In this document: positions 8,180-17,485 of the stretch, piece by piece | Layout: every line of letters starts with the position of its first letter | Position numbering within the stretch: the stretch's first letter is position 1 | NCBI GenBank assembly: GCA_028287305.1 | Contig: JAQBPX010000038.1 | Coordinates: 310,001 to 374,000 of the forward strand | DNA: 64,000 nt | Origin: Gemmatimonadota bacterium | GTDB taxonomy: Bacteria > Gemmatimonadota > Gemmatimonadetes > Gemmatimonadales > Gemmatimonadaceae | Reading direction: 5' to 3' | Notes under the pieces: model-generated | Told to the model about the DNA's origin: nothing | The model's database searches: none | What the model saw: only the letters and a program-made list of their open reading frames with translations | Translations under genes and position numbers: made by a program

Positions 8180-9286
8180 ATGGCACCACCGGCGCGAGCG
8201 GGCATCGCGGCTGCGCTGTGGCTCGCGGCGCTCGCCTGCGTGCACCTTGCTCAGCAGCCAGCCGCGCCCCCGCAACTGGCCCTGCACCTCGACTATGACG
8301 GCGCCGAGCGCCTGATCGCTGCCCTCGAGCGCGACTCGCTACCTCCGCGGGCGCTCGACACCCTGCTCGCGGTTCCCGGCGTGGGCGCCATGGTGGACAA
8401 CGTGACGCGGTTCATCCCCGGAGTGGGCCGCGAGGAGTTCCGGCGTCGAGCGGCACTGTTTGCGCGCACCAAGCGTCGCGATGGGCCGGCCACGGACTTC
8501 ATGCAGCTCACGCAGGTGTGGGGCAGCCGTGACACGGTGCAACGGCTGGTGCACGACCTGCGCGCCAGCGAAGGCGAGATCGTGCGCGGCACGCTGCGCC
8601 AGCTGGGGCGATATGCGCCGCCCACGGGGCCCCTCGACGTGCGGGTGTACTTCGTGGCCGGCGGTGTGTCGTTCGGGTTCGTGCCCGACGACTCCACTAC
8701 CGCCTTCTACATCAACCTCACGCGCGCCGACGGCGACCTTGGCGGCGTCACCTGGAACATGGCCCACGAAGCCTACCATGTGATGCAGAAGGCGGCCGCG
8801 CGGCGCGTTCCCTCGCTGAGGCACGTGGCTGACGCCCCGCAGGAGCTTCCGCTGCCGGAGCGACTCGTGGCCACCACGCTCATGGAAGGCACCGCGAGCT
8901 ACGCCACCGATCCGGCGCGCACGCCCGGCGCCGGTCCCAGGCTCACGCAGGCGCGCGCGAGCTACCTGCGCAACACGCAGCCCGATCGCCTGCTGGCGCA
9001 CTTCGCGCGCTTCGACAGCGTGCTCGCGCGCGTGGCGGACCGCGCGAGTGATTGGGAAGCCGCGTATGGCGCCGGCTTCACCGGTGACGACCCGCCCTTC
9101 TACTTCGTCGGCTTCGCCATCTCCGCCGCGCTCGACAGCGCCACGGCCGGTGGCGCCATCCGCACCGCGTTCTCCGCGCCGCCTGCCGAGTTCTTTCGCC
9201 AGTACATCCGGCTGTACCACGCCAACGCCCGGGCGGGCCCGCACTTCTCACCGCGCACCGAGGCGATCATCAGGGCGATGCCGTAG
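8180..9286 (+). CDS. DUF5700-type putative zinc metalloprotease, exported
   Basis: A 368-aa protein with an N-terminal hydrophobic signal (residues 8-21, ending LACVHL, possibly a lipobox). The zinc motif HEAYH is at His196/Glu197/His200, and EGTASY (Glu236) supplies a probable third ligand, as in gluzincins. This arrangement and length match DUF5700, a putative zinc-dependent peptidase family. A second member is at 42957-44426. The substrate is unknown. The gene follows the 39-aa membrane protein and overlaps the convergent M28 peptidase gene by 17 bp at the stop. Confidence 0.72.
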   Translation: MAPPARAGIAAALWLAALACVHLAQQPAAPPQLALHLDYDGAERLIAALERDSLPPRALDTLLAVPGVGAMVDNVTRFIPGVGREEFRRRAALFARTKRRDGPATDFMQLTQVWGSRDTVQRLVHDLRASEGEIVRGTLRQLGRYAPPTGPLDVRVYFVAGGVSFGFVPDDSTTAFYINLTRADGDLGGVTWNMAHEAYHVMQKAAARRVPSLRHVADAPQELPLPERLVATTLMEGTASYATDPARTPGAGPRLTQARASYLRNTQPDRLLAHFARFDSVLARVADRASDWEAAYGAGFTGDDPPFYFVGFAISAALDSATAGGAIRTAFSAPPAEFFRQYIRLYHANARAGPHFSPRTEAIIRAMP

Positions 9287-10838
9287 GCCGCGCGATCATC
9301 TCATCGGCGTTCGCGGCATCGTACGCGAGCGAGGCCAGTATGATCGCGTTGCGCACGAGGTCCGTGGGCACCGCCCGCTCCCAGCTGTCGGCGCTCGTGT
9401 GGTGCGTGAGCGTCCAGTACTCCAGCGGATCCTGGATGAACTGGAAGCCTGGCAATCCCGCACGGTCGAATGGCACATGGTCGGTGGCGCCGGTGCGGCT
9501 GGGCGAGACGGTCGTCATGCCCAGGTCGCGAAGGGGCACCATCCACTGCCGGAAGATGTCGCCGGCGGCGCTGTTGCCCTGCGCGTAGAGGCCGCGAATG
9601 GCGCCCGCGCCGTTGTCGAGGTTGAGGTACAGCGCGAGCCGGCCAGCTTCCGGCGATCCCGGCGCAAAGTGCGCCTTGACGTAGGCCGAGGAGCCGAGAA
9701 GTCCCTGCTCCTCCCCACTCCACAGGGCCACGCGCACGGTGCGGCGCATCGGAAGTCCCACGGCGCGCAGGATTCGCATGGCTTCCAGCACCACGGCCAC
9801 GTTCACGCCGTTGTCGGTGGCACCGGTACCCACCTGCCACGAATCGAGGTGGGCGCCGAGCATCACCACTTCGCCTCGCTTGCCGGTATCGCGCCCAGGA
9901 ATCTCGCCCACCACGTTCGTGGAATAGCCGAGCGGTGGCACGAGGGTCACGCCGAGCTCTCCCTCCACCACGACGCGGGTTCCGCTCGCCAGCAACCGAT
10001 CGAGGCGGCCCGCGCCCTCCGACGCGAGCAGCAGCACCGGAATGGTGGGCTTGCCCGGCTGGTACTCCGGCGCGCTTCCGCTTTCGGCAAAGGGCGACGC
10101 ACAGCTGGACCCGCCGGCGCCCACCAGCCCGGCCTGGCCGGTCGAGGGGACCAGCAGGCCGATCGCCCGTTCGCGCACCAGGAATTCCGTGATGGCGGTG
10201 CAGCGCGCCACCATGGAACGCACCACGTCACTCACCGTCATCGCGCTCTCGCTGGCCCAGACGCTCGCATCCTCCCTCGGTCGCGCGCGCGGATGCTCGA
10301 GCGCCGCCAGCGCGTCGGCGGACAGGCGGGTGGCACCGGGCTCGAAGTGAAGTCGGGAGGGCGCGAGGGGGCCCAGCATGACCCAGCGTCCTGCAAGCCT
10401 TCCGCGCCAGGGCGACAGGTCCTGCGATCCCGCGAGTTGCATGCGCACCACCTGGCCACGCATCCGTCCATGCGTGCCGATCGACCACGCGGAGCCGGTC
10501 ACCTGCAGCGGGAACGCGGATGGGGACACGACCCGCGCGAACTCCAGCTCCTGCGTCCAGCCCGCGCGCGACCACGGGCCCCAGTGCTCGCGGCGGGGAT
10601 CCTGCACGCCCCATTCGCGCAGCCGCGTCACGGCCCAGTCGCTGGCCGCATGGAACGAGCTCGAGTTGGTGACGCGCGCGCCGAACCGGTCGGTGAGCGC
10701 CTGCGCCAGCGCGATCACCTGCGACCGGGTACTTCCCTCTTCGCGAATGGCCGCCATGGCGCGCGCATCCACTTCCTGCCCACGGGCGGGCAGGGTGCCG
10801 AGCAGCACGAGGAATGCGGCGGTTCGCGCAGCCCTCAC
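9270..10838 (-). CDS. M28-family metallopeptidase (aminopeptidase-like)
   Basis: A 522-aa exported protein starting at GTG 10838 (signal peptide ending LPARGQ). The zinc ligands of M28 are visible: HLDSW, ATDNGVN, the catalytic pair in WSGEEQG, GATDHVPF and THHTSADSW. An insert between the N-terminal helix region and the catalytic domain resembles a PA domain. M28 enzymes remove N-terminal residues from peptides; this one should act outside the cytoplasm. GTGA overlap with the PDZ protein gene upstream shows coupling. The chosen start excludes a long unlikely N-terminal extension in the same frame. Confidence 0.85.
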   Translation of the reverse strand: MRAARTAAFLVLLGTLPARGQEVDARAMAAIREEGSTRSQVIALAQALTDRFGARVTNSSSFHAASDWAVTRLREWGVQDPRREHWGPWSRAGWTQELEFARVVSPSAFPLQVTGSAWSIGTHGRMRGQVVRMQLAGSQDLSPWRGRLAGRWVMLGPLAPSRLHFEPGATRLSADALAALEHPRARPREDASVWASESAMTVSDVVRSMVARCTAITEFLVRERAIGLLVPSTGQAGLVGAGGSSCASPFAESGSAPEYQPGKPTIPVLLLASEGAGRLDRLLASGTRVVVEGELGVTLVPPLGYSTNVVGEIPGRDTGKRGEVVMLGAHLDSWQVGTGATDNGVNVAVVLEAMRILRAVGLPMRRTVRVALWSGEEQGLLGSSAYVKAHFAPGSPEAGRLALYLNLDNGAGAIRGLYAQGNSAAGDIFRQWMVPLRDLGMTTVSPSRTGATDHVPFDRAGLPGFQFIQDPLEYWTLTHHTSADSWERAVPTDLVRNAIILASLAYDAANADEMIARPTASP

Positions 10839-11302
10839 TTCTTCGCCGCCACCACGCACCGCATCGCCATCGCGTCGGTGGGTGCCGCGTTGCGCGAACC
10901 CGCCGTGGCGCTGTCGTAGTTGAGCGTGGGGTTCCTCACCACCAGCTGGCCGGTGACGAGCGTCAGCGGAACGGAGGTGCTGTCGCGGCGCACCACCAGC
11001 GGATGCACGGTGCCGACCATCCCGAAGGAGAGTGCCCCTCGCTGGTTGGCGGGCTGTCCATCCACCGAGAGGATCACGTCGCCCTCGCGCATGCCGGCCT
11101 CGGCGGCGGGCGACTCCGGACTCACCGCGCTGACGGTGGGAAGCGACATCACCCCGCCGCTGCTGAGGCTCGTGCGGAAACCGATGCCGGTGCAGGGAGA
11201 TCCTGGCGGCCGGCGATTGACGATCTGCCGTTGTGCGTGCAGCTGTTGCGCGCCCAGGCAGGCGGGGGCAAGCACGAGGGCGATCAGGCGGAGGCGTGAC
11301 AT
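10835..11302 (-). CDS. Exported PDZ-domain protein
   Basis: A 155-aa protein with a signal peptide (MSRLRLIALVLAPACLGAQQ). The mature part is a single PDZ domain: VSPESPAAEAGMREGDVILSVDGQPA is the typical ligand-groove and helix segment. Two cysteines (SPCTGIGF and MRCVVAAKK) could form a disulfide. It lacks a protease domain of its own and is coupled by a 4-bp overlap to the M28 peptidase downstream, so it may act as a substrate-recruiting partner for that enzyme; this is inference from gene order. Confidence 0.72.
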   Translation of the reverse strand: MSRLRLIALVLAPACLGAQQLHAQRQIVNRRPPGSPCTGIGFRTSLSSGGVMSLPTVSAVSPESPAAEAGMREGDVILSVDGQPANQRGALSFGMVGTVHPLVVRRDSTSVPLTLVTGQLVVRNPTLNYDSATAGSRNAAPTDAMAMRCVVAAKK

Positions 11303-11328
11303 GCGAGTGGGGTTGAAGTGATGGCAGC

Positions 11329-12948
11329 TCAGCGGCGCGCGATTGCCCAGGCAATCCCGCTCACGCTGCCCGTCAATCGCACGGTTGTGCGCGCGGCGCC
11401 CGACACGATCGGGATGTAGCCGGCGTAGCCAACGCCGGGCGTGGTGATCTGGAGGCTGTTTCCCGCGCCAAGTGTCAGCGCCTGCGCATCCTGGCACTTC
11501 TCCACGCCGCCGGAGAAGGTGAGGCACTGCGCGTCGGGTACCCACTCGTGCCACACCGACTTCACGTCGGTGTTTGCCAGCTCGGCGTTTGGGGTGAGGT
11601 CGTCGAGCGCCGCCGAGAGTGTCCATGTGAGTAGCGCGGTGGCGGGATCCCACGCCGGATCCAGCAGCGCGCGCATGCGAGTGGTGAGTGACGTGCGCTC
11701 AGCCAGGTCGCCGGCCCGCACGTACCAGCCATTCAGGCTGCCGCGCGACACCGCACGCATCGCGCTGTCCTGCGACGCGCCCTTGCGCCGCGCGCGCTGG
11801 ACAAGGTCCCTCAGGAAGCTGCGGGTGTTCCCGCCACCCGATTCCACGTCGCCGTAACCGAACTGCACCTCGCTCGCATATTCGGCCAGGTACGGATCGC
11901 CGGACGCGGCCGCCGCCGCGACGTCGAGGTTCGCGTCAAGGGGCTGGCTGGCCGCGCGCCGCAGGGCCTCCGCCGTGTAGAGCTCGGCCACGCCGCTCAC
12001 CGATGCGGGCGTCGAGAACGACAGCGGCGCGGTCGCACCGGCGCCGAGCGAGTACTGCGCCTCCATGAGCTCCGTCACCTGGCGCGTGAGCGAGTGGAAC
12101 ATGGGCGCCTCGGTGGACCCTTGCGACATGGACATCAGCATCACTCCACTTACCTGCTTCGCGCCCGCCAGGTGCGTGATGGTGACCTGCGTGCGCCCAT
12201 CGCGCGAGACGTCGAACAGCGCGAGCAGCTGGTCGGTAGCGACGCTCGTCACGGGAAGCGTGTCCCCGAACGCGCGCTTGAGCATGGGCAGCACGTCCAG
12301 CGCCACGCGATTCGCCGCGAGCCGCGCGGCCTCGAGCACCTCCGCTCCCATCTTCTTCTCCTCGCCCACGGGGAGCGCAAGCACCAGCGGTCCGGCGACG
12401 TGAAACACGCGCGCCGTGAGCGTGCGATCGGGCAGGTCGCTGTGCAGCTGGATCTCGTCGCCCAGGAACCAGGGGTGCGGCTGGCAGCTGAAGTCGGTGA
12501 ACTCGTTCACGCACGCGGCGGCGGCAGCACGCGACGCGCGGGCCTGCCGCGTCGAGAGCGACGGAAGCATCACGAGCGTCGAGGCACCCTCGCCGCCGGA
12601 GCGCGCTGCCACGCCGAACAGCGACTGGATCGTGGATCCCGCGTCGCGGATCTTCACCGTGTACGCGCCGGTTCCCGTGAACTCGCCGGTCTTCGCACTC
12701 GTGATCGCGCGAGTGTCCACATAGGTTAGCACGTAGTTCGCGCTCCCCGCGGGGATCACCAGGCATTGGTCCGTTGCGCCCAGCATCCGCACCTCGCCCG
12801 GCGCCAGCGCAAGCGTGGCCGACGCGCAGTACGCGGGTTTCGACTTGTCCGGGCCGGCGGGATGGTCACAGGCGGACATCATCGTTGTCGCGGCGAGGAA
12901 CGCCACGAGCGTGGATGGCGAGCCGGTCCAGAATGGAGTCGAGCGCAT
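11329..12948 (-). CDS. Large lipoprotein of unknown function
   Basis: A 539-aa lipoprotein (lipobox TTMMSACDHP). The start at 12948 has an AGGGGA ribosome site; an alternative ATG at 12963 overlaps the upstream stop as ATGA. The sequence is a mixed alpha/beta exported protein with several cysteines (CVNEFTDFSC; QCLTFSGGVEKC). The block DVSRDGRTQVTITHL followed by FHSLTRQVTELMEAQ looks like the region of M30/hyicolysin-type peptidases where an HExxH motif would fall, but the zinc ligands are absent. It could therefore be a degenerate, non-catalytic relative; that is a weak inference. It follows an M50 protease gene. Confidence 0.55.
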   Translation of the reverse strand: MRSTPFWTGSPSTLVAFLAATTMMSACDHPAGPDKSKPAYCASATLALAPGEVRMLGATDQCLVIPAGSANYVLTYVDTRAITSAKTGEFTGTGAYTVKIRDAGSTIQSLFGVAARSGGEGASTLVMLPSLSTRQARASRAAAAACVNEFTDFSCQPHPWFLGDEIQLHSDLPDRTLTARVFHVAGPLVLALPVGEEKKMGAEVLEAARLAANRVALDVLPMLKRAFGDTLPVTSVATDQLLALFDVSRDGRTQVTITHLAGAKQVSGVMLMSMSQGSTEAPMFHSLTRQVTELMEAQYSLGAGATAPLSFSTPASVSGVAELYTAEALRRAASQPLDANLDVAAAAASGDPYLAEYASEVQFGYGDVESGGGNTRSFLRDLVQRARRKGASQDSAMRAVSRGSLNGWYVRAGDLAERTSLTTRMRALLDPAWDPATALLTWTLSAALDDLTPNAELANTDVKSVWHEWVPDAQCLTFSGGVEKCQDAQALTLGAGNSLQITTPGVGYAGYIPIVSGAARTTVRLTGSVSGIAWAIARR

Positions 12949-12959
12949 GTGTCCCCTGT

Positions 12960-13997
12960 TCATATGGTGTACACGAGCGTGGTCGCGTCGAGCGTTGCAC
13001 GCTCGCGCATGCGGTCCAGCGTCGCGGCGTGGGAGAGGAACAGTCCGGGCGAGAGTCCGTCCCACGCATCCTGCGCCAGTAGCTCGATGCTGGCCTGCGC
13101 GCGTGCCAGCTGGCCCTCGGCAAGTCGAACGGCGGCGAACGCGACGCGCAGCTCGCCGGTACCGTCGCCCATGGATGCCATGTCGATTCCCGCCCCCGCC
13201 AGCACGTCGCGCGCGGCCAGCGGGTTGGATTGCCAGAGTGCGAGATGGATCGCCTCGTCCACCGCCACCGCTCGCGCGTGCGAGGCCCCCTCGCACTCGG
13301 CAACCAGGCGCGCGGTGTCGAGCAGGCTCGTGGCTTCCGCATGGTGCCCGAGGTCGAGCGCGCGCCGGTGAAGCAGCACGTGGCCACGGCTGCACGCCGC
13401 CTGCGATAGCTGCAGCATCAGGAGTCCCACGAGCTCCTCGTTCCACTCGCGGGGTCGCCGGAGGTGAAGCAGCTGGCTGATGGCCGACAGCGCGTCGAGT
13501 GGCTCCACGGACCGCAGTCGAGCGCCGTCGGAGGTGCCGCGCCGCGTGAACATTCCCGGCGCCGCCGTCGCGATCCCGATCGCCACCGACATCGCACCGA
13601 GCGTGAAGAGCAGGAAGAGTGGAGGCGAATTCACGAGCGCCCTCGCGTGCCATCCGCTGGATGCCAGCGGGAATCCAAGCATCACCACGCCTAACGCCAC
13701 GCTGGCCAGTGGCCCTCCCGCCAGCATCCATCGGGTGGACCGCACATACTCCCGCGATCCCCGCCACTCGTCCGGAACGCTCAGCGCCATCCCTCCGAAC
13801 CGCTCGGCAACGCGGTTCAGTCCCATTCGCAGCCGTCCCTCGACGCGAAGCAGCTGCAGCGGGCCGGCGATGAACAGGACCACCTTCCGGCCGAAGAATG
13901 CCCCCGCCACCACGTGGCCCAGCTCGTGGATGGCGAAGCAGGCGATCATCAGGACCGGCAGCAGCAGCAACGGCAGCACCGGCAGCAGCGCCTTCAT
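12960..13997 (-). CDS. M50-family intramembrane metalloprotease with C-terminal soluble domain
   Basis: A 345-aa membrane protein. The first helix ends in the zinc motif HELGH (His24, Glu25, His28) of site-2-type proteases, followed by further hydrophobic helices at about residues 90-110 and 125-145. The C-terminal half (from about residue 170) is soluble and helical, with TPR-like character. It lacks the PDZ domain of RseP. Such enzymes cut membrane-spanning substrates and often release transcription factors. The stop overlaps the possible ATG of the next lipoprotein gene (ATGA). The chosen ATG gives the hydrophobic helix directly; an upstream in-frame start would add 13 residues. Confidence 0.72.
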   Translation of the reverse strand: MKALLPVLPLLLLPVLMIACFAIHELGHVVAGAFFGRKVVLFIAGPLQLLRVEGRLRMGLNRVAERFGGMALSVPDEWRGSREYVRSTRWMLAGGPLASVALGVVMLGFPLASSGWHARALVNSPPLFLLFTLGAMSVAIGIATAAPGMFTRRGTSDGARLRSVEPLDALSAISQLLHLRRPREWNEELVGLLMLQLSQAACSRGHVLLHRRALDLGHHAEATSLLDTARLVAECEGASHARAVAVDEAIHLALWQSNPLAARDVLAGAGIDMASMGDGTGELRVAFAAVRLAEGQLARAQASIELLAQDAWDGLSPGLFLSHAATLDRMRERATLDATTLVYTI

Positions 13998-14161
13998 GCG
14001 CAAGGACTCATGACGCAGCCTACCGGAAGGGCGCACGGCAACAGGCGTTGCCTCGTTCGAGTGCGGTATGGAATCCGTATCCCCCGCCCGCCCCGCCGAT
14101 TGCTTACACGGTCGCGACAGCCGCCTTGCCGGCCGCCGTCGAGGAGACCGTAGGATTCGCG

Positions 14162-14806
14162 ATGACCGACACGCATTCCAGTCGCAGGGAGTTCGTCGCG
14201 CTCCTCGGCGGCGGCACCGCCGCGCTCCTCACCGGCGCATGCGCTTCCGCTGCCAGCACAGCGACTGCGTCGCCGAGCCCCGCTCCTGCGCAATCGCGAT
14301 CCAGCTGGGACGACAGCTGGACCGCGCGCCTGGGCCGCCACCGCACCGTGTTCGACGTCGCCGACCTCGACGCCAATCCCGGCATCGGCCAGGTGATCCC
14401 CATCCTTGACGCCTGGCACGAGGTGCACGGCACCACGGACCGCGACATGGGATACGTCGGCGTCATCAGGCACATGGCGGTATCCATGCTGCTCACCGAC
14501 GACATGTGGGCGAAGTACGACCTCGCCCCCGACATCAAGCACATGGACCCGAAGACGAAGCTCCCCTACAAGCGCAACCCGTTCGCGCCGCTGCTCGCCA
14601 TGGTCCAGCGGCGCGGCGTGCTGCTGCTCGGCTGCAGCAGCGCGATGACGGGACTGGCCGGCATGCTCGCGCAGCGCGCGAAGGCCGAGGCTCCCGCCGT
14701 CACGCAGGAGGTGCAGGCGAACCTCATGCCCGGCGTGATCATGCAGCCGAACGGGCTCTACGCACTCACGCGCGCGCAGGACGTGGGGTGCGGCTACATG
14801 CGCTGA
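14162..14806 (+). CDS. Tat-signal-like protein with DsrE-like C-terminus
   Basis: A 214-aa protein with an N-terminus SRREFVALLGGGTAALLTGAC, a twin-arginine-type signal that also carries a possible lipobox Cys. The mature part has the segments GVLLLGCSSAMTGLAGML and NGLYALTRAQDVGCGYMR. These resemble DsrE/DsrF-family sulfur-relay proteins, where a Cys on a beta strand carries persulfide. The Tat signal suggests export after folding. Neighbours do not indicate sulfur metabolism. DsrE assignment is tentative and rests on the C-terminal pattern; the start is well supported by the signal sequence. Confidence 0.5.
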   Translation: MTDTHSSRREFVALLGGGTAALLTGACASAASTATASPSPAPAQSRSSWDDSWTARLGRHRTVFDVADLDANPGIGQVIPILDAWHEVHGTTDRDMGYVGVIRHMAVSMLLTDDMWAKYDLAPDIKHMDPKTKLPYKRNPFAPLLAMVQRRGVLLLGCSSAMTGLAGMLAQRAKAEAPAVTQEVQANLMPGVIMQPNGLYALTRAQDVGCGYMR

Positions 14807-14937
14807 GCGAAGCCGCATCGCACGTCGCAACACCAGCGCGCCGCTCGCAACACGAGCGCTGTCGCACGTGGGGTGGTGGCTACTAACCTCGGCGCAGGTC
14901 CGGCGAATGTCCGCCGGCCGCACCCAAGGATGGTCCG

Positions 14938-15582
14938 ATGCTGCTCCGCCGACTCGCGCTCGCCTGCGCGGCACTTCCCGCACTGGCAATCGCACCACGA
15001 TCACTCGCCGCGCAGGCACCCGGGAATCCCGCGCTCGCCGCGCGCATCCTGGCGCTGTCGGCAAGCCTCACGGCACTCCGCAGCCAGCTCACCGGCGGCG
15101 AGTCCGGACCGCAGATGATCTCGCGCGAGGTCGCCACGCGGCTCGATTCCGCCACCCGCGTCGCGACGACCGAGATGAAGGCCGTGTTCGAAGCCAACGG
15201 ATTCCCCGGGCGAAAGATGGTCGGAGCGGCGGCATCGTCGGCAGCCGCTCGCATGTTCAACCTCACTCGCGAAGTCTCGTTCCAGGAGCGCGTGCTCGCC
15301 GCCATGGAGAAGGCGGTTGCCGCTGGCGACGCCGCACCGCTCGACCTCGCACTGCTCACCGACGTCACCCGCCGCAACAGTGGCCGCCCGCAGGTCTACG
15401 GCACCGCCCTCACGATGTCCCCGACGGGGCAAATCGTGCCGTTGCCCATCCAGGATTCCGCCGGTGTCGACGCCAGGCGCAAGGCGGTGGGACTCGGCCC
15501 GCTCGCCGATTCGCTGGCTGCCATCAAGCCGCTGGTGCTCCCCTCCGGCGCGCCGATGATCACGCGCCCGCCCGCTTCGTGA
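14938..15582 (+). CDS. Exported single-domain DUF6624 protein
   Basis: A 214-aa protein with a signal peptide ending LAAQA. It holds one DUF6624 domain with the markers found in the two-domain paralogue at 1090-2322: FPGRKMVG in place of WPGRxMVG, an FQERVL helix, PQVYGTALTM, and IQDSAGVDARRKAVGLGPLADSL. The TGA stop shares one base with the ATG of the following esterase gene, so they are co-translated. Function unknown; the tight link to an esterase is repeated at the other DUF6624 locus. Confidence 0.78.
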   Translation: MLLRRLALACAALPALAIAPRSLAAQAPGNPALAARILALSASLTALRSQLTGGESGPQMISREVATRLDSATRVATTEMKAVFEANGFPGRKMVGAAASSAAARMFNLTREVSFQERVLAAMEKAVAAGDAAPLDLALLTDVTRRNSGRPQVYGTALTMSPTGQIVPLPIQDSAGVDARRKAVGLGPLADSLAAIKPLVLPSGAPMITRPPAS

Positions 15583-16724
15583 TGCTCTCGCTGATGCTGA
15601 TCGGCGCGGCACTGGTCGCGCCTCTCGCACGCGCCGACACCATCGAGTTCCTGCCGCTCGGCGCCTCCATGCTGCATGACTGCATCGGGCAGCCGCCCGT
15701 CGCGGCCGACTCGATTCCCTGCCGCGCCAGGCGACAGTTCGACGCTGGGCAACTCGAGGCCCGCCTGCATGACGCACACGCCGCGTGGCTCGACGGCACG
15801 CAGCTCGTATTCGCCGTGCGGACCGGGCAGGGTCCGGTCTCGCTCATGGGCGGCATCCAGCTGCCCATGGCGCACCTGCCCGGCACGGACCTCTGGGTGC
15901 TGTCGGTTCACGTCCCGCGCGCGGACCACGCCGTGATCGGCTATCGGTTCTCGTCCGACCCGCGTGAGGCTGACACGCGCGAGTGGCGCGGGAGCCTCGC
16001 GCCCCTGCGCCCGTCGGAGGCCGTCCACCTGCGCGGCACCGTGCGCCAGGATACCATTCCGAGCACCACCATGGGCGAGCGGCGCGCGCTCGTCACGTAC
16101 CTTCCGCCTGGCTGGTCGCGTGCCGCGCGACACCCCGTGATCTTCGCGGCCGACGGACAGGCCGTGAGCGCGCTCGCCCCCCTGATCGACACGCTGGTCT
16201 CCTCTGGCACGATTCCCCCCGTCGCCGTCGTCGGCGTAGTGTCTCCGCCGTTCGTGATGGGAAAGCCACCCGTGCGCGCCCTCGAATACGTGCTCGGCGC
16301 GTCTCCCGACAGTTCGCGCTTCCTCGCGCACGAGGAGTTCTTCCTGCGGGAGGTGATTCCCTGGGCCTCGCGCACGATTGGAGCCGACACCGTACGCGCG
16401 CGACGCGCCGTGATGGGCATCTCCGACGGCGGCGCCTTCGCGATGACCATCGCGCTGCGGAACCCCGCTATCTTCGGAAGCGTGATCGCACTCTCGCCCG
16501 CAGGACGGACCCCGGTCGTGGCCGGCGCCGCGGCATTGCCGCGATTCTACGTCAGTGCGGGCTCGCTCGAGCCGCCGATCCGCCGCGTGGCGCTCGGCGC
16601 CCAGCGGGCGCTCACCGCGCGTGGCGCGGTGGTGCAATTCGCCGATCGCGTGTCGGCGCACGAGGACGTAGCATGGACCTCCGAGCTGCCGGCCGCGCTG
16701 CGCTGGCTCCTGCGCTCACCGTGA
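15582..16724 (+). CDS. Esterase-family alpha/beta hydrolase, exported
   Basis: A 380-aa paralogue of the esterase at 2456-3625. It has a signal peptide (residues 1-18), an N-terminal module with cysteines (ASMLHDC...SIPC), an Ig/CBM48-like region, and a C-terminal hydrolase domain with nucleophile GISDG (Ser281) and probable catalytic His360 (SAHED). The substrate is unknown. The start overlaps the DUF6624 stop (TGATG), and the stop overlaps the GTG start of the LytTR response regulator, so esterase, sensor and regulator form one operon. This suggests the LytTR system controls or reads the activity of this exported pair. Confidence 0.78.
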   Translation: MLSLMLIGAALVAPLARADTIEFLPLGASMLHDCIGQPPVAADSIPCRARRQFDAGQLEARLHDAHAAWLDGTQLVFAVRTGQGPVSLMGGIQLPMAHLPGTDLWVLSVHVPRADHAVIGYRFSSDPREADTREWRGSLAPLRPSEAVHLRGTVRQDTIPSTTMGERRALVTYLPPGWSRAARHPVIFAADGQAVSALAPLIDTLVSSGTIPPVAVVGVVSPPFVMGKPPVRALEYVLGASPDSSRFLAHEEFFLREVIPWASRTIGADTVRARRAVMGISDGGAFAMTIALRNPAIFGSVIALSPAGRTPVVAGAAALPRFYVSAGSLEPPIRRVALGAQRALTARGAVVQFADRVSAHEDVAWTSELPAALRWLLRSP

Positions 16725-17485
16725 CCTCGGCGGCCAGCGTCGCCATCACGGTCCTCGTCGCCGACGACGAGCCCCTCGCGCGCGATCGCATGCGACGCCT
16801 GCTGGTGGGCGCCGGATGCGCCAGCGTGCTCTCCGCCAGCGACGGGCCGGCTGCGCTCGCAGCAATTGAGGCCCACCGGCCGCAGGTCGCCTTCCTGGAC
16901 ATCCAGATGCCGGGACTCACGGGCCTTGACCTGGTTCGACAGCTCGCGCCGCAATACGTGCCGCGCGTCGTGTTCGTCACCGCATACGAGGAGTTCGCCG
17001 CGCGCGCGTTCGACGCCGAGGCGGTGGACTACCTGGTGAAGCCCTACGAGGACGCGCGCTTCATCGCGGCGTATGAGCGCGCGCTCCGGCGGCTGGCCGA
17101 GGGCGCGGCACCCGAGCTCGGCGCTCGCGTGGTGGAATCGCCGTCGGGGCGACTGGAGCGCATCGTCATTCGAACGGGCTCGCGCCTGCGACTGGTGCGC
17201 GCTCACGACGTCGAATGGATCGAGGCCGATGGCGTGTATGCGCGCGTGCACGTGGACGGCAGGTCGAGCCTGCTGCGGATGTCGCTCACCGAGCTCGAAT
17301 CGCGGCTCGATCCCGCCACCTTCATTCGCGTGCATCGGTCGGCCATCGTCAACCTCGATCGCGTGGTCGAGTTGCGTGAGAGCAGCCGGGGCGAGTACTC
17401 GGTGGTGCTCCAGGGAGGGCTGCTGGTGAAGCTGAGCCGCGCGCGGCGCGCCGCCCTGCGAGAACGACTGGGCCAGCCGCTGTGA
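16721..17485 (+). CDS. LytTR-family response regulator
   Basis: A 254-aa regulator. The receiver domain (residues 9-125) has the acidic pair Asp15/Asp16, phospho-acceptor Asp60 (FLDIQMPG), Thr87 and Lys107. A linker leads to a LytTR DNA-binding domain (about 145-250) with LVRAHDVEWIEADGVYARVH and FIRVHRSAIVNLDRVVEL. LytTR regulators bind direct repeats and usually activate exported or envelope functions. The start is GTG 16721 overlapping the esterase stop; the stop overlaps the GTG of the kinase gene. Phosphorylation by the adjacent kinase is expected. Confidence 0.92.
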   Translation: MTSAASVAITVLVADDEPLARDRMRRLLVGAGCASVLSASDGPAALAAIEAHRPQVAFLDIQMPGLTGLDLVRQLAPQYVPRVVFVTAYEEFAARAFDAEAVDYLVKPYEDARFIAAYERALRRLAEGAAPELGARVVESPSGRLERIVIRTGSRLRLVRAHDVEWIEADGVYARVHVDGRSSLLRMSLTELESRLDPATFIRVHRSAIVNLDRVVELRESSRGEYSVVLQGGLLVKLSRARRAALRERLGQPL

